A DNA stretch of 64,000 nucleotides from a virus: positions 1-64,000 of IMG/VR virus record IMGVR_UViG_3300035183_000720; one strand, given 5' to 3'. The notes beneath the pieces were generated by a model. It was not told the DNA's origin, made no database searches, and saw only the letters and a program-made list of their open reading frames with translations. A program made the translations under genes and the position numbers. Every line of letters starts with the position of its first letter. Position 1 is the stretch's first letter. Below, piece by piece: positions 51,601-59,776 of the stretch.

Positions 51601-52574
51601 TTCGTGAAGCCCCGGCCTTTAAGACTCTTTTGCAAAGGGCAAACATGGCGAATGCTGTCATTTCTGATCTAAATGTCGAACAAGTGGATAATGATGAAGA
51701 GACTTTAGAACGAAAGAGCGTCGAGTATGATGTGTTTAACAAATATCGTCATGGACAGATTGCTGTTAAATTCCTTCGTGAGTTTAGAGTTAATATCCCC
51801 GAGCAAGAGAAAGGACAGCAAGAGTTTCTGAAGTACATGCCCAATACAGATGAGATTGATCCCGCCTTTCATGGTACAGGATCGGTCGCCGCCTCTATGG
51901 TCTTGCGTTATGGATTTGCCGTTATTAGAAGTGGCGACGAGTCGGTCGTTGGCCGCATGTTGGGTAATGGAATCTATTTCTCAAATGTGCTTGATAAGGT
52001 TGCTCAATATGTATCAGATGAAGGTTATACACGCGGAATTGGCACTAGGGGTTATATCTTTCAAATGCATGCATTGCTTGGCGAAGAAGGTGTTGATTAT
52101 AGATCCGCTGGACTTGGTAATGACCATATTGTTTCACCTGAGTGGTGTGTGTTCCAGCCCAACAAACAACTTAAAATTTACAAGGCATATGAAGTCGAAA
52201 TCATTAGTAAAGATGACATGGATGCCTTGAAAGCAAAATACAAGATAAATGAGGAAACGGCGGTTAAGATGCTCTCTTTCAAAGAATTTTTACGCGAAGC
52301 AAGGACTCCAGGCAAACAAGTGACTACTTATGTGTTTGTCGATGGAACAATTCCTGTTTCTGAACATAAAGCAGTTGATTTTGAACAATTCAAACCTGAA
52401 CAATTCGGTCCTCATGTATGGCTCGAACCATCGAAGAATGGTCCTATGGTCTGTATTGAACACGATGGAGATCAAAGCGAAGCATTTTGTGTAAGATTTA
52501 CGAATGCTTTCATGAGACAAGGGCAAGATTTGATGAAGTTCTTGAATTTGCTTCGGAAAAATGGCGCTCGGTAG
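48648..52574 (+). CDS. Giant PARP-domain protein 1 with capsid-targeting-like leader
   Basis: 1308 aa from ATG 48648. Leader MRFKEFIQLQENSLY has a gp21-type L-Q-E site. Residues ~20-1030 are mostly helical with no family I recognise. Residues ~1060-1180 are an ADP-ribosyltransferase with a full PARP1-style H-Y-E set: FHGTG (His ~1075), GNGIYFSNV (Tyr ~1110) and SPEWCVF (Glu ~1165). A leader-like MLSFKEFLREARTPGK recurs near residue 1208, before a ~100-aa C-terminal domain (VTTYVFVDGTIPVSEHKA, GPHVWLEPSKNGPMVCIEHD). T4 Alt is a packaged ART of another type; by analogy this may ADP-ribosylate host proteins or RNA after injection. Confidence 0.82.
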   Translation: MRFKEFIQLQENSLYTDPASKAALLADKERVMDSLMFNFFGFLGLYKLSDTRGYMKSYETTEGKLIVHNIGDTNHDVSLSIKLAYDAGLLNLDVVNKMTRLLALIKQKRLKSEDLNETLIRALLDEIHYATHKPSLRVFSIIQAFHNGALDLPNLAKELYQLAKLREYKNITGEFRDLVLKGQYNSLFAKLKPQANVTNDSPTTSEISAADIQDVNKQSQPKSSEPEKPVSPPPSKLGQTDEFMDGIFEAKDQAQFKELFKTYDVKEFDFDKFMKWFKSPKNKEKFPPGALDSPLYKWLLETLNSSTDQKVRQTVNGILEKILVNFISSYATSKDVRGFLEAIKDIDPKVVYTDEISKKSQKILLDALDELLDLFVSNVVGNAPDFSDATLAQLKKQYESFKAFAWKFGSEAKLNAVKTKEIFKTGFDKISVYALVLDLAYITYAEINLVAWLEKTFGRGSVLVTSRTNYRVPSFELRKSAYDQAPEEAQQAFELLIRNKIQNAKLIDIKNNGVEWARHWIYEGSIDSRDAHYKMNSYDKVDLKTFTKKEIDSAYEVFADLTPTVLINCIKTFCKIRTARLNDNGNAYYKNLKDIVIKLVKADKIEDVNWLVVCAGLDDLLFDEVTKLISNNKKYLDNLNGAIERLIDNRNDYDITYASIEKIYTWYSKLVEQGKIIPTAKVIIGIRLHGNDIYIMPKQEDIEEVFRELKSSRGSLNYLRWLVKHNDDLRKKIIKYNTTAGHGGEVNPARVPYSAIFLSDEDVTVGIIENFKQQWMINPKFDNIADYAFSKKLTDACYETMKEALKTSDNKLLILKALSAVDGKSFNDYFNNTDISVIKGVFSDRLVGSGDIINVLRTMAGNKEFISDIEPAAAAKFTTVLQESFQDKKKFDKSDRDELGMLLCELMASGIQINKYDVLEEIFNNLKGELRKTIIGYFVGYNFAERALKVIYADDVLIKPYEKLNHQRLLDVLRYNHVDPPSVSIREAPAFKTLLQRANMANAVISDLNVEQVDNDEETLERKSVEYDVFNKYRHGQIAVKFLREFRVNIPEQEKGQQEFLKYMPNTDEIDPAFHGTGSVAASMVLRYGFAVIRSGDESVVGRMLGNGIYFSNVLDKVAQYVSDEGYTRGIGTRGYIFQMHALLGEEGVDYRSAGLGNDHIVSPEWCVFQPNKQLKIYKAYEVEIISKDDMDALKAKYKINEETAVKMLSFKEFLREARTPGKQVTTYVFVDGTIPVSEHKAVDFEQFKPEQFGPHVWLEPSKNGPMVCIEHDGDQSEAFCVRFTNAFMRQGQDLMKFLNLLRKNGAR

Positions 52575-52622
52575 TCTAAATTGATGTGAGAAGTTATGTT
52601 TATACTATTTTCATATTTCAAG

Positions 52623-52630
52623 AATAAATA
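52623..52630 (+). promoter_or_regulatory. Late promoter box (AATAAATA)
   Basis: AATAAATA in the 113-bp gap between the two PARP genes, 58 bp before the second start. Each paralogue thus has its own late box. Confidence 0.5.
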
Positions 52631-52687
52631 AAAGGTATTTGGCTTCTCTAAGATTGTCGTTTCACGGTTATCTACTTTGAGGGACAC

Positions 52688-55600
52688 ATGAAATTCAAAG
52701 AATTTTTAGAACTCCAGGAAAATAGTTTGTACACGGATTCTGCCACGAAAAACGCTCTTCTTGCAGACAAAGAACGCGTGATGGATAGTTTGATGTTCAA
52801 CTTTTTTGGTTTTCTTGGATTGTATAAGCTGAGCGATACTCGCGGTTACATGAAAAGTTATGAGACGACTGAAGGTGAATTGACGATTCATGATATTGGC
52901 GACACTAACCACGATGTGAGTTTATCAATTAAATTGGCTTACGATGCTGGTTTGCTGAATTTGGATGCCGTGAATAAGATGACTCGCTTGCTCATACAGA
53001 TTAAGCAGAAAAAGCTAAAGAGTGAAGATCTTGATGAAACTTCGATTAGAGGTTTATTAGATGAAATTCATTATACCACTCACAAACCTAGCCTGAGAGT
53101 TTTTTCAATCATACAAGCATTTCATAATGGCGCCCTCGATTTACCTAATTTAGCAAAAGAACTTTATCAACTAGCAAAGTTGCGAGAGTATAAAAGCACC
53201 ACGAAAGAATTTCGCAATTTAGTTTTAAAAGGGCAGTATAATAGTCTTTTTGTGAAATTGAAGTCCCGAGTGAATACTATTAGTGATACCGCCGCCGCTC
53301 CCGAAATATCTGCAGTTGGCATTCAAAATGCGAACAAACAAAATAAATCTAATTCCCCAAAAGCAGATAAATTAACACCGCCCCCTTCTTCAAAATTAGG
53401 GCAAACAGATGAGTTCATGGATGGAATTTTTGAAGCTAAGGATCAAGCGCAGTTTAAAGAATTGTTCAAAACTTATGATGTCAAGGAATTCGATTTTGAC
53501 AAATTCGCAAAATGGTTCAAATCATCCAAGAACAAAGAAAAGTTTCCTCCTGGAGTATTGAATAGTCCTCTTTGTAAATGGCTTCTAGAAACTTTAAATT
53601 CTTCGACAGATGAAAAAGTGCGTCAAGCCATTAATGATATTTTAGAAAAAATTCTAGTTAATTTTGTTTCGAGTTATACCACCTCGGGAGATATCAGAGG
53701 ATTTCTTGAAGCTATCAAAGACATCGATCTAGAAGTTGTATCTACAATAGAAATTTCTAGAAAAAGTAAAAAGACTCTTTCGAATTCTTTTGATGAACTA
53801 TTAGATCATTTCGTTTCTGATATCATCGGAAATGCTCCTGATTTTTCAGATGCTACGCTGGCGCAACTTAGAAAACAATACAGGTCTTTCAAAGCATTTG
53901 CTTGGGAGTTTGGTGTTGAAATAGAATTAAGCGCAGCAAAAGCAGAAAAATTTTTCGATGCTGGGTTTAATAAGATTAGCGTCTATGTTTTAGCTTTAGA
54001 TCTTGCCTATCTTACTTCTGCGCAAATTGATTATGTGAAATGGCTTGAAAAAGCTTTTGGTTCTGGAAGTGTGATTATCAAAGCTAATGGAAGTTCTAGA
54101 GCATTACCTCTTATACTGAAAAAAAGTGCTTATGATAAAGCCCCAGAAGAAGCCAAGCAAGCTTTTCAGTTGTTAATTCGAGATAGAGTTCAAGGCGCAA
54201 AGATAGTCGATGATGATAATGCTGGGGTGTCATGGGCGAAGCATTGGATACATAATGTAGAATTGGCAAGATATGGTATTTATAATGAAATTGACAAATA
54301 TAATGAAGTTGATCTTAAAGCATTTACTGAAAAGGAAATTGATGAGGCATATGAAGTATTCGCTGCCCTGACGCCCGCAAAACTTACTAATTGTGTAGAA
54401 GTATTTTGTAAATTCGATACAGAAGGTTTAAGCGATAATGGGAGAGCTTATCTCAAAAATTTAGCAAAAGTGTTTGCTAAGTTAATAAAAGCAGGTAAGG
54501 TTAAAGATACCAATTTGCTTGTTGCCTGTGCGGCCAAAGATGGTGTATTATTCGATGCGGTCACTGAAGCGATTTCGAATGATAATGAGCATTTAAATAA
54601 TTTAAATGCCGCTTTAGAAAATATATCCTCTACCTCTGAACAAATCAAATATGGTGTAACTTCAGGGTCAGTACAAAAAATTTATAAATGGTACACAGAA
54701 CTTGCTGATCAAGGAAAAGTTACCCCCACAGCAGATATAATTCTTGATATTATTAAATTTAAAGGGGAAAATCTTTTTCTTATGCCTAAACAGGAAGATG
54801 TTGAAAAGGTTTTTTCCACACTCAAAGGCCGCCAAGAGTCAATTGATTATCTTCGCTGGCTGGTTAAACAAGACACTAAACTAAGAGAAAAAATTATCAA
54901 ATATAACGAGACTGCCAGTCATGGCGGAGATGTTAACCCCGATGAAGTACCTTATTCCGCAGTCTTTTTATCTGACAAAGAAATTACTGATGGGATTATT
55001 GAAAATTTCAAACAACAGTGGTTAACCAACCCCAAGTTTAATAACATCTTAGATTATACTTTCAGCGAGAAATTAACTAATGCTTGCCGCGAAACAATGA
55101 AGAGGGTGTTGGAAACATCTGATAGTAAACCGTTTATATTAAAGGCGTTGAGTGCCGTTGACGGGAAAACATTCAATGATTATTTTAATAATACAGATAT
55201 TTCTAAGGTGAAAGGGGTTTTTTCCGACAGTTTAACAAAGCCAGAAGATGTCGCTAATATACTCAGATCAATAGCCAGCGATAAGAAATTCATCGCTGAT
55301 GTTGGACCCGCTGCTGCTGCCAAGTTTGTAGTTACTCTCCAGCAAACTCTTGGAGATAAGAAAAAATTTGATAAATCTTATCGAGATGAAATTCACAAGT
55401 TGTTCTGTGAATTTATGGTCCCGGGAATTGAATCTAATAAATATGATGTTTTAGAGGAGATTTATAAAAACGCAAAGGGAGAATTCAAGAAAGCAATTGT
55501 TGATTATTTTGTGGGCTATGGTTTTTTGAAAAAAGCATCAGAAGCTATTTTCAGGGGTGACGATTTAATTAAACCTTACGATAGATTAGATTCACAGCGT

Positions 55601-56626
55601 CTACTTGACGTTCTTCGTTACAATAATGTTAATCCACCTTCCTTAACTGTCCGTGAAGCTCCAACTTTTAAAATGCTCTTACAAAGAGCAGATGCTGCAG
55701 GGGACATTATTCCCGATTTGAAGGTCGAACAAGTTGAGCATGATAAAGAGTCTCTGGAACGAAAAAGTGTTGAGTACGATGTATTTAACAAATATCGCCA
55801 TGGACAGATTGCGGTTAAATTCCTCCGTGAATTCAAAGTCAATATTCCGGAGCAAGAGAAAGGACAGCAAGAGTTTCTGAAGTACATGCCCAATACAGAT
55901 GAGATTGATCCCGCCTTTCATGGTACAGGATCAATTGGCGCGTCCATGATTTTGCGTTATGGGTTTGCAGTCATTAAAAGGGGAGATGAAATGGTCGTTG
56001 GACGCATGTTAGGTGATGGAATCTATTTCTCGAATGTGCTCGATAAGGTTGCTCAGTATGTGTCAGATGCAGGTTATACGCGTGGTATTGGTTCTAGAGG
56101 TTATATCTTTCAAATGCATGCATTGCTCGGTAAAGAAGATGTTGATTATAGAGCCGCTGGTCTTGGGGGTGATAATATCATTTCTCCTGAATGGTGTGTA
56201 TTTCAACCTAACAAACAACTTAAAATTTACAAGGCATATGAAGCTGAAATCATTAGTAAGAATGACATGGACGCACTGAAAGCAAAGTATAACACAAATG
56301 AAGAAACAGCGGTGAAGATCCTCTCTTTCAAAGAATTTTTACGTGAAGCAAAAACTCCAGGCAAACAAGTAACTACTTATGTGTTTGTCGACGGAACAAT
56401 TCCTATCTCAGAGCGCGAAGCAGTTGATTTTGAACAATTCAAACCTGAGCAATTCGGCCCTCACGTATGGCTTGAGCCGTCTCAGAATGGGCCTATAGTT
56501 TGCATCGAACACGATGGGGATCAGAGCGAAGCATTTTGTGTAAGATTTACACATGCTTTCATGAGTTATAAAGATGATTTGAATAAATTTTTAAGTTTAT
56601 TGAGAAGAAAAACAGTGGTTACTTAA
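52688..56626 (+). CDS. Giant PARP-domain protein 2 (tandem paralogue)
   Basis: 1312 aa, colinear with the preceding gene. Leader MKFKEFLELQENSLY with an L-Q-E site. The first ~190 and last ~280 residues are very similar; the middle is diverged. H-Y-E set intact: FHGTG, GDGIYFSNV, SPEWCVF near residues 1080-1170. The internal MLSFKEFLREAKTPGK and C-terminal domain are present too. Two stretches are identical at DNA level in both genes (53388-53490 = 49349-49451; 55850-55932 = 51801-51883), which points to gene conversion. Diverged middles may set different targets. Confidence 0.82.
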   Translation: MKFKEFLELQENSLYTDSATKNALLADKERVMDSLMFNFFGFLGLYKLSDTRGYMKSYETTEGELTIHDIGDTNHDVSLSIKLAYDAGLLNLDAVNKMTRLLIQIKQKKLKSEDLDETSIRGLLDEIHYTTHKPSLRVFSIIQAFHNGALDLPNLAKELYQLAKLREYKSTTKEFRNLVLKGQYNSLFVKLKSRVNTISDTAAAPEISAVGIQNANKQNKSNSPKADKLTPPPSSKLGQTDEFMDGIFEAKDQAQFKELFKTYDVKEFDFDKFAKWFKSSKNKEKFPPGVLNSPLCKWLLETLNSSTDEKVRQAINDILEKILVNFVSSYTTSGDIRGFLEAIKDIDLEVVSTIEISRKSKKTLSNSFDELLDHFVSDIIGNAPDFSDATLAQLRKQYRSFKAFAWEFGVEIELSAAKAEKFFDAGFNKISVYVLALDLAYLTSAQIDYVKWLEKAFGSGSVIIKANGSSRALPLILKKSAYDKAPEEAKQAFQLLIRDRVQGAKIVDDDNAGVSWAKHWIHNVELARYGIYNEIDKYNEVDLKAFTEKEIDEAYEVFAALTPAKLTNCVEVFCKFDTEGLSDNGRAYLKNLAKVFAKLIKAGKVKDTNLLVACAAKDGVLFDAVTEAISNDNEHLNNLNAALENISSTSEQIKYGVTSGSVQKIYKWYTELADQGKVTPTADIILDIIKFKGENLFLMPKQEDVEKVFSTLKGRQESIDYLRWLVKQDTKLREKIIKYNETASHGGDVNPDEVPYSAVFLSDKEITDGIIENFKQQWLTNPKFNNILDYTFSEKLTNACRETMKRVLETSDSKPFILKALSAVDGKTFNDYFNNTDISKVKGVFSDSLTKPEDVANILRSIASDKKFIADVGPAAAAKFVVTLQQTLGDKKKFDKSYRDEIHKLFCEFMVPGIESNKYDVLEEIYKNAKGEFKKAIVDYFVGYGFLKKASEAIFRGDDLIKPYDRLDSQRLLDVLRYNNVNPPSLTVREAPTFKMLLQRADAAGDIIPDLKVEQVEHDKESLERKSVEYDVFNKYRHGQIAVKFLREFKVNIPEQEKGQQEFLKYMPNTDEIDPAFHGTGSIGASMILRYGFAVIKRGDEMVVGRMLGDGIYFSNVLDKVAQYVSDAGYTRGIGSRGYIFQMHALLGKEDVDYRAAGLGGDNIISPEWCVFQPNKQLKIYKAYEAEIISKNDMDALKAKYNTNEETAVKILSFKEFLREAKTPGKQVTTYVFVDGTIPISEREAVDFEQFKPEQFGPHVWLEPSQNGPIVCIEHDGDQSEAFCVRFTHAFMSYKDDLNKFLSLLRRKTVVT

Positions 56627-56644
56627 ATCATTCTGCTATTACAT

Positions 56645-56688
56645 CAGATGCCAAGTATTAATTTTGCGATTGAAATACTTGGCATCTG
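56645..56688 (+). terminator. Long hairpin after the PARP genes
   Basis: A perfect 15-bp stem CAGATGCCAAGTATT/AATACTTGGCATCTG (56645-56659/56674-56688) with a 14-nt loop. The T-stretch after it is short (ATTTTTA). Its 3' arm contains the -35 box of the next promoter. Confidence 0.75.
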
Positions 56689-56707
56689 GCGATTTTTATG
56701 TTATAAT
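56679..56707 (+). promoter_or_regulatory. Sigma70 promoter for dexA, overlapping the hairpin
   Basis: TTGGCA (56679-56684), a 17-bp spacer and perfect TATAAT (56702-56707). Start would be near 56714, so the dexA start must be the ATG at 56764. Confidence 0.75.
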
Positions 56708-56763
56708 GTCAATTGATGATATCAAATGTTACACAAAATTTACACAGAATCAAAGAAAACGCA

Positions 56764-57354
56764 ATGATCACACATCTAAACTTCGACATTGAAACACTTG
56801 GTAAAAAATCTGATAGCGTGGTATTAAGTTTGTCATGTGTTGCTTTTACATTTGAGGATGATACTCCTTATTCGGAATACATACTAAATGGATTTTATGT
56901 TAAATTTGATCCTGTAGAACAAGTTAAGATGGGAAGAACGGTTGATCAGGATACAATAGAATGGTGGAAGAAACAAAGTGAAGAAGCTCGTAAAGTCACG
57001 AAACCTAGTAAAGACGATGTTCATCTCAAACAAGGGCTAAAATTACTGCGAGAATACATTAAAAAAACAGACTATGATTGGAAGGTTGGTTACTGCTGGA
57101 GTCGCGGCAATTACTTTGACTTTCCCGTCATAGAGGATCTTCATCGACAAATTGGCTTGGAATTACCATTCAATACTTGGAAGATTCGTGATATTCGAAC
57201 CATGATTGATGTATTAACGGGTGATGATAGAGGGCAATATGAGTTACGTAACGGATTGCCTGCTGAGTACGTTGCTCACCATGCTCTGCACGACGCAGCG
57301 TTAGATGTGATGCGAATGAAAGAAATATTTAAAAGTCTGTTGGAAGGAGTGTGA
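56764..57354 (+). CDS. dexA: DexA-like 3'-5' exonuclease (DEDD family)
   Basis: 196 aa. LNFDIETLGKKSDSVVLSLSCVAF (first Asp, Glu) at residues ~5-28, WSRGNYFDFPVIEDL (Asp) near residue 117 and AHHALHDAALDV (His, Asp) near residue 175 form the DEDD active site, as in T4 exonuclease A. An ATG at 56713 is in frame, but it lies at the predicted transcription start; 56764 is preferred. Followed 1 bp later by dsbA. Confidence 0.88.
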   Translation: MITHLNFDIETLGKKSDSVVLSLSCVAFTFEDDTPYSEYILNGFYVKFDPVEQVKMGRTVDQDTIEWWKKQSEEARKVTKPSKDDVHLKQGLKLLREYIKKTDYDWKVGYCWSRGNYFDFPVIEDLHRQIGLELPFNTWKIRDIRTMIDVLTGDDRGQYELRNGLPAEYVAHHALHDAALDVMRMKEIFKSLLEGV

Positions 57355-57355
57355 T

Positions 57356-57649
57356 ATGAAAAAATTTGATTCTTTGACGTCTGAAATGGGTGTAACAATT
57401 CCCTCGAATCCGCAAGATCGTGCAGCCATCAAAGCTGTCATGCGAGATATCAGTGATGCAATGACCATGATTGAAGCCAGACGTGAATTCATTAAGGAAG
57501 AACTGAAAGCTCTTGCGGAGAAGTATGAAATGCCAGTGAAATTGTTAAGAAAAATGGCAAAAGCCTTTCATCGGCAAACCTTTGAAAAAGAAAGACAAGA
57601 AATGGAAGATTTTGAGATTTTGTATTCTTCCATCATTGGAGAAGAATAA
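57356..57649 (+). CDS. dsbA: dsDNA-binding protein (DsbA-like)
   Basis: 97 aa, helical and charged. RAAIKAVMRDISDAMTMIEARREFIKEELKAL followed by MPVKLLRKMAKAFHRQTFEKERQEMEDFEILYSSI matches the layout of T4 DsbA (IRIRAKDELGVDGKMFNRLLALYHKDNRDVFEAETEE), a dsDNA-binding protein thought to aid late promoters. Spacing 1 bp to dexA. A late box overlaps its stop. Confidence 0.75.
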   Translation: MKKFDSLTSEMGVTIPSNPQDRAAIKAVMRDISDAMTMIEARREFIKEELKALAEKYEMPVKLLRKMAKAFHRQTFEKERQEMEDFEILYSSIIGEE

Positions 57650-57652
57650 ATA
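57645..57652 (+). promoter_or_regulatory. Late promoter box (AATAAATA)
   Basis: AATAAATA overlaps the dsbA stop and is 38 bp before the leader-bearing AAA+ gene. Confidence 0.5.
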
Positions 57653-57689
57653 ACAACGAATTAAAAATTTTTCATTTAGGAGTCTTCAC

Positions 57690-59165
57690 ATGCTTTCTTT
57701 CGAAGAATGGTTGACAGAAGCTTTTTCAGCTGCCAGTTCTAATCGAGTTAATGAGCTCATCCGAAAATATCTTGAAAAGAAACTGGGCGGAAGAGTAGTT
57801 AAGATGCCTGGTATTGAAGAATTCAGTAATAGTATTGAAAAAGGTTTTGGTATTCGTTATTTTTATGGTGGAAATAAGAGTGTTCGTTTCAATTGGAAGT
57901 CAGCCATTAGTGCTATAAATCTTCATTCGGTTGACATTTGGTTAGGGAAAGGTCACGACCCTGATTTTCATATCGAATTTGATCAGGATGTTAGCATCGT
58001 CAAGATTTTGCCTAGTATTGTTGATGTATTGAAGAATCCTACAATTGGCACATTTGAAGCCGTTCCTGCCGATAATTTGAACGAAGATACTGGTATTTCG
58101 ATTGTCGCTGAAGCGACCATTCATGATATTTGGGATGAAGTCATGAAGTATATCAAGAATGGCCAGCCTGTTCGTGTCGCAGAGATTTTTAAAACGCTAG
58201 GAAGTCGTGGTTATAAAATTATTAATGCTATTCGCGCTGAATTCCCAGATTCTTTTTCACAAGAAGGACGTACTATTGTATTTAATGGCGATGTACATGC
58301 CATTTATATCGCGAAAGATAAAATTCTGAATAAAATTGGCGGGATTAAGATGCGAGTCACAAAAGGTGGCTCGAATGATACTGTTAAAGTTGATCCCAAG
58401 ATAGAAGCGTTAGAAAAAGAAGGACTTGATAAGGTAGCTTATGAAGATCAATTGAAAGATCTTAGTGGTCTCGTCAAGTTGGTTGTGAAAGGAGCTTCGA
58501 ACGCGCTTTTTGTTGCCGGTAGAGGTGGAATTGGTAAAACCCATACCGTCGAGTCTGTTCTGAATGAATTAGGGTTACATGACGGCGAAGGCTATTTTAA
58601 GAACACCGGCAGTGCATCGGCTATTGGAATCTACAAGTTACTGTATAAACATCGTGATGATATCATTCTTTTCGATGATAGTGATGGGGCTCTTGCTGAT
58701 CAAGATAGTCGAAATCTTCTCAAAGCCGCAACTGATACTAAGAAAGTCCGCAAGCTAGTTTGGAATAAGGACAGTAAGAATCTGGTTGATCCTGAAGAAA
58801 TGGATGAAGATGATGATACTAAGATTCCCAAGTACTTTGAATTTACTGGAAAAATTATTTTCATTTCAAATCTTAGCATCGATAAACTTGATCCCGATGG
58901 TGCGCTGAGAACCCGCGCTTTAATGATTTCCATCGATCCGTCTGACGAAGAAGTTCTCAATTTCATGGAAAAAATCGTCAATAAAATTCCACTTGAGGAT
59001 GGCCTGGAACTTGATGAAGCTGCTCGAAAAGAAGTTGTTGAGGTAATGCGAAAGAATATGCGGAAGGGTGATATCAATCTCCGTAAATTGGTCAGAGGTC
59101 TGAATATGCGTGCAGCTTTAGGTCCTGGAGATGAATGGGTACGTTTAGTTAAACTGTATGCCTAA
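57690..59165 (+). CDS. AAA+ ATPase with capsid-targeting-like leader
   Basis: 491 aa. Starts MLSFEEWLTEAFSAAS, a leader with L-T-E cleavage site. Residues ~20-130 form an unknown mixed domain. Residues ~150-205 (IHDIWDEVMKYIKNGQPVRV) look like a small helical domain. The P-loop part has Walker A VAGRGGIGKTHT near residue 275, Walker B IILFDDSDGAL near residue 327, IIFISNLSIDKLDPDGALRTRAL (sensor 1/arginine finger) near residue 394. Similar AAA+ proteins occur in other T4-like phages. The leader and late box suggest packaging in the virion. Possibly acts on DNA or protein complexes on entry. Confidence 0.8.
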   Translation: MLSFEEWLTEAFSAASSNRVNELIRKYLEKKLGGRVVKMPGIEEFSNSIEKGFGIRYFYGGNKSVRFNWKSAISAINLHSVDIWLGKGHDPDFHIEFDQDVSIVKILPSIVDVLKNPTIGTFEAVPADNLNEDTGISIVAEATIHDIWDEVMKYIKNGQPVRVAEIFKTLGSRGYKIINAIRAEFPDSFSQEGRTIVFNGDVHAIYIAKDKILNKIGGIKMRVTKGGSNDTVKVDPKIEALEKEGLDKVAYEDQLKDLSGLVKLVVKGASNALFVAGRGGIGKTHTVESVLNELGLHDGEGYFKNTGSASAIGIYKLLYKHRDDIILFDDSDGALADQDSRNLLKAATDTKKVRKLVWNKDSKNLVDPEEMDEDDDTKIPKYFEFTGKIIFISNLSIDKLDPDGALRTRALMISIDPSDEEVLNFMEKIVNKIPLEDGLELDEAARKEVVEVMRKNMRKGDINLRKLVRGLNMRAALGPGDEWVRLVKLYA

Positions 59166-59168
59166 ACC

Positions 59169-59525
59169 ATGAAACCTGCAGTAATAAATCTCACCATCTA
59201 TCAAGGCAGTACTTTTTCACAAAAGTTCAAATGGAAGACAGGCAATCCTGCAACTCCTGTTAATTTGGCTGGATATACAGCTAGGATGCAGATTCGTGAA
59301 AAAATCAAATCTCCGAACTATATCATAAATTTAACCACAGAAAATGGCGGGATTGTAATAACAAATGCCGCTAATGGAGAATTTTCAGTTGAAATTCCTG
59401 CTACCGTCACTGCTTCTATGAATTTCAAAGTTGGAGTATATGATCTTGAATTTGTTTCATCTGGCGGAATTGTGGAGAGATTATTTCAAGGGACTATTAC
59501 ACTTTCTCCTGAGGTAACTAGATAA
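59169..59525 (+). CDS. Tail-fibre region structural protein (118 aa)
   Basis: IYQGSTFSQKFKWK, LAGYTARMQIREKI, LTTENGGIVITNAANGEFSVEIPATVTASMNF and final QGTITLSPEVTR are the pattern of a small beta-sandwich virion protein common beside tail-fibre genes in many phages. Starts 3 bp after the AAA+ stop; overlaps the next gene by 1 bp. Exact place in the virion is unknown. Confidence 0.7.
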   Translation: MKPAVINLTIYQGSTFSQKFKWKTGNPATPVNLAGYTARMQIREKIKSPNYIINLTTENGGIVITNAANGEFSVEIPATVTASMNFKVGVYDLEFVSSGGIVERLFQGTITLSPEVTR

Positions 59526-59761
59526 TGTCTGAGACTATCGTTGTCGTAGAAAACGACACTATAGTAATTACTGTAGAAAAAGATCCTATTGTGATTGAAA
59601 AGATTGAAGTAGGGCCACAAGGGCCGCCAGGGCCTTCAGGGCCTCCAGGGCCGCCAGGACCTTCGGGGGTAATTAGCGCAGATGATGGAAATGCACTTAC
59701 ACATGGATCTGATGGTGGTTTATATTGTCCTGCGGTTATAAGTTCAACAACACATTGGTAA
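59525..59761 (+). CDS. Short collagen-like repeat protein
   Basis: 78 aa. N-terminal beta-like part, then a collagen G-X-Y run VGPQGPPGPSGPPGPPGPSG (residues ~29-48) and a short C-terminus (DDGNALTHGSDGGLYCPAV). The run would trimerise, as in fibre shafts. Coupled to the previous gene by 1-bp overlap. Probably a fibre attachment or spacer. Confidence 0.75.
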   Translation: MSETIVVVENDTIVITVEKDPIVIEKIEVGPQGPPGPSGPPGPPGPSGVISADDGNALTHGSDGGLYCPAVISSTTHW

Positions 59762-59776
59762 ATCTAGAGAGGTTAT

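Noticed and set aside
59600-59670. CRISPR-like or tandem repeat array
   Set aside because: The repeats are collagen Gly-Pro-Pro codons in a coding frame. No direct-repeat/spacer pattern exists anywhere in the window.
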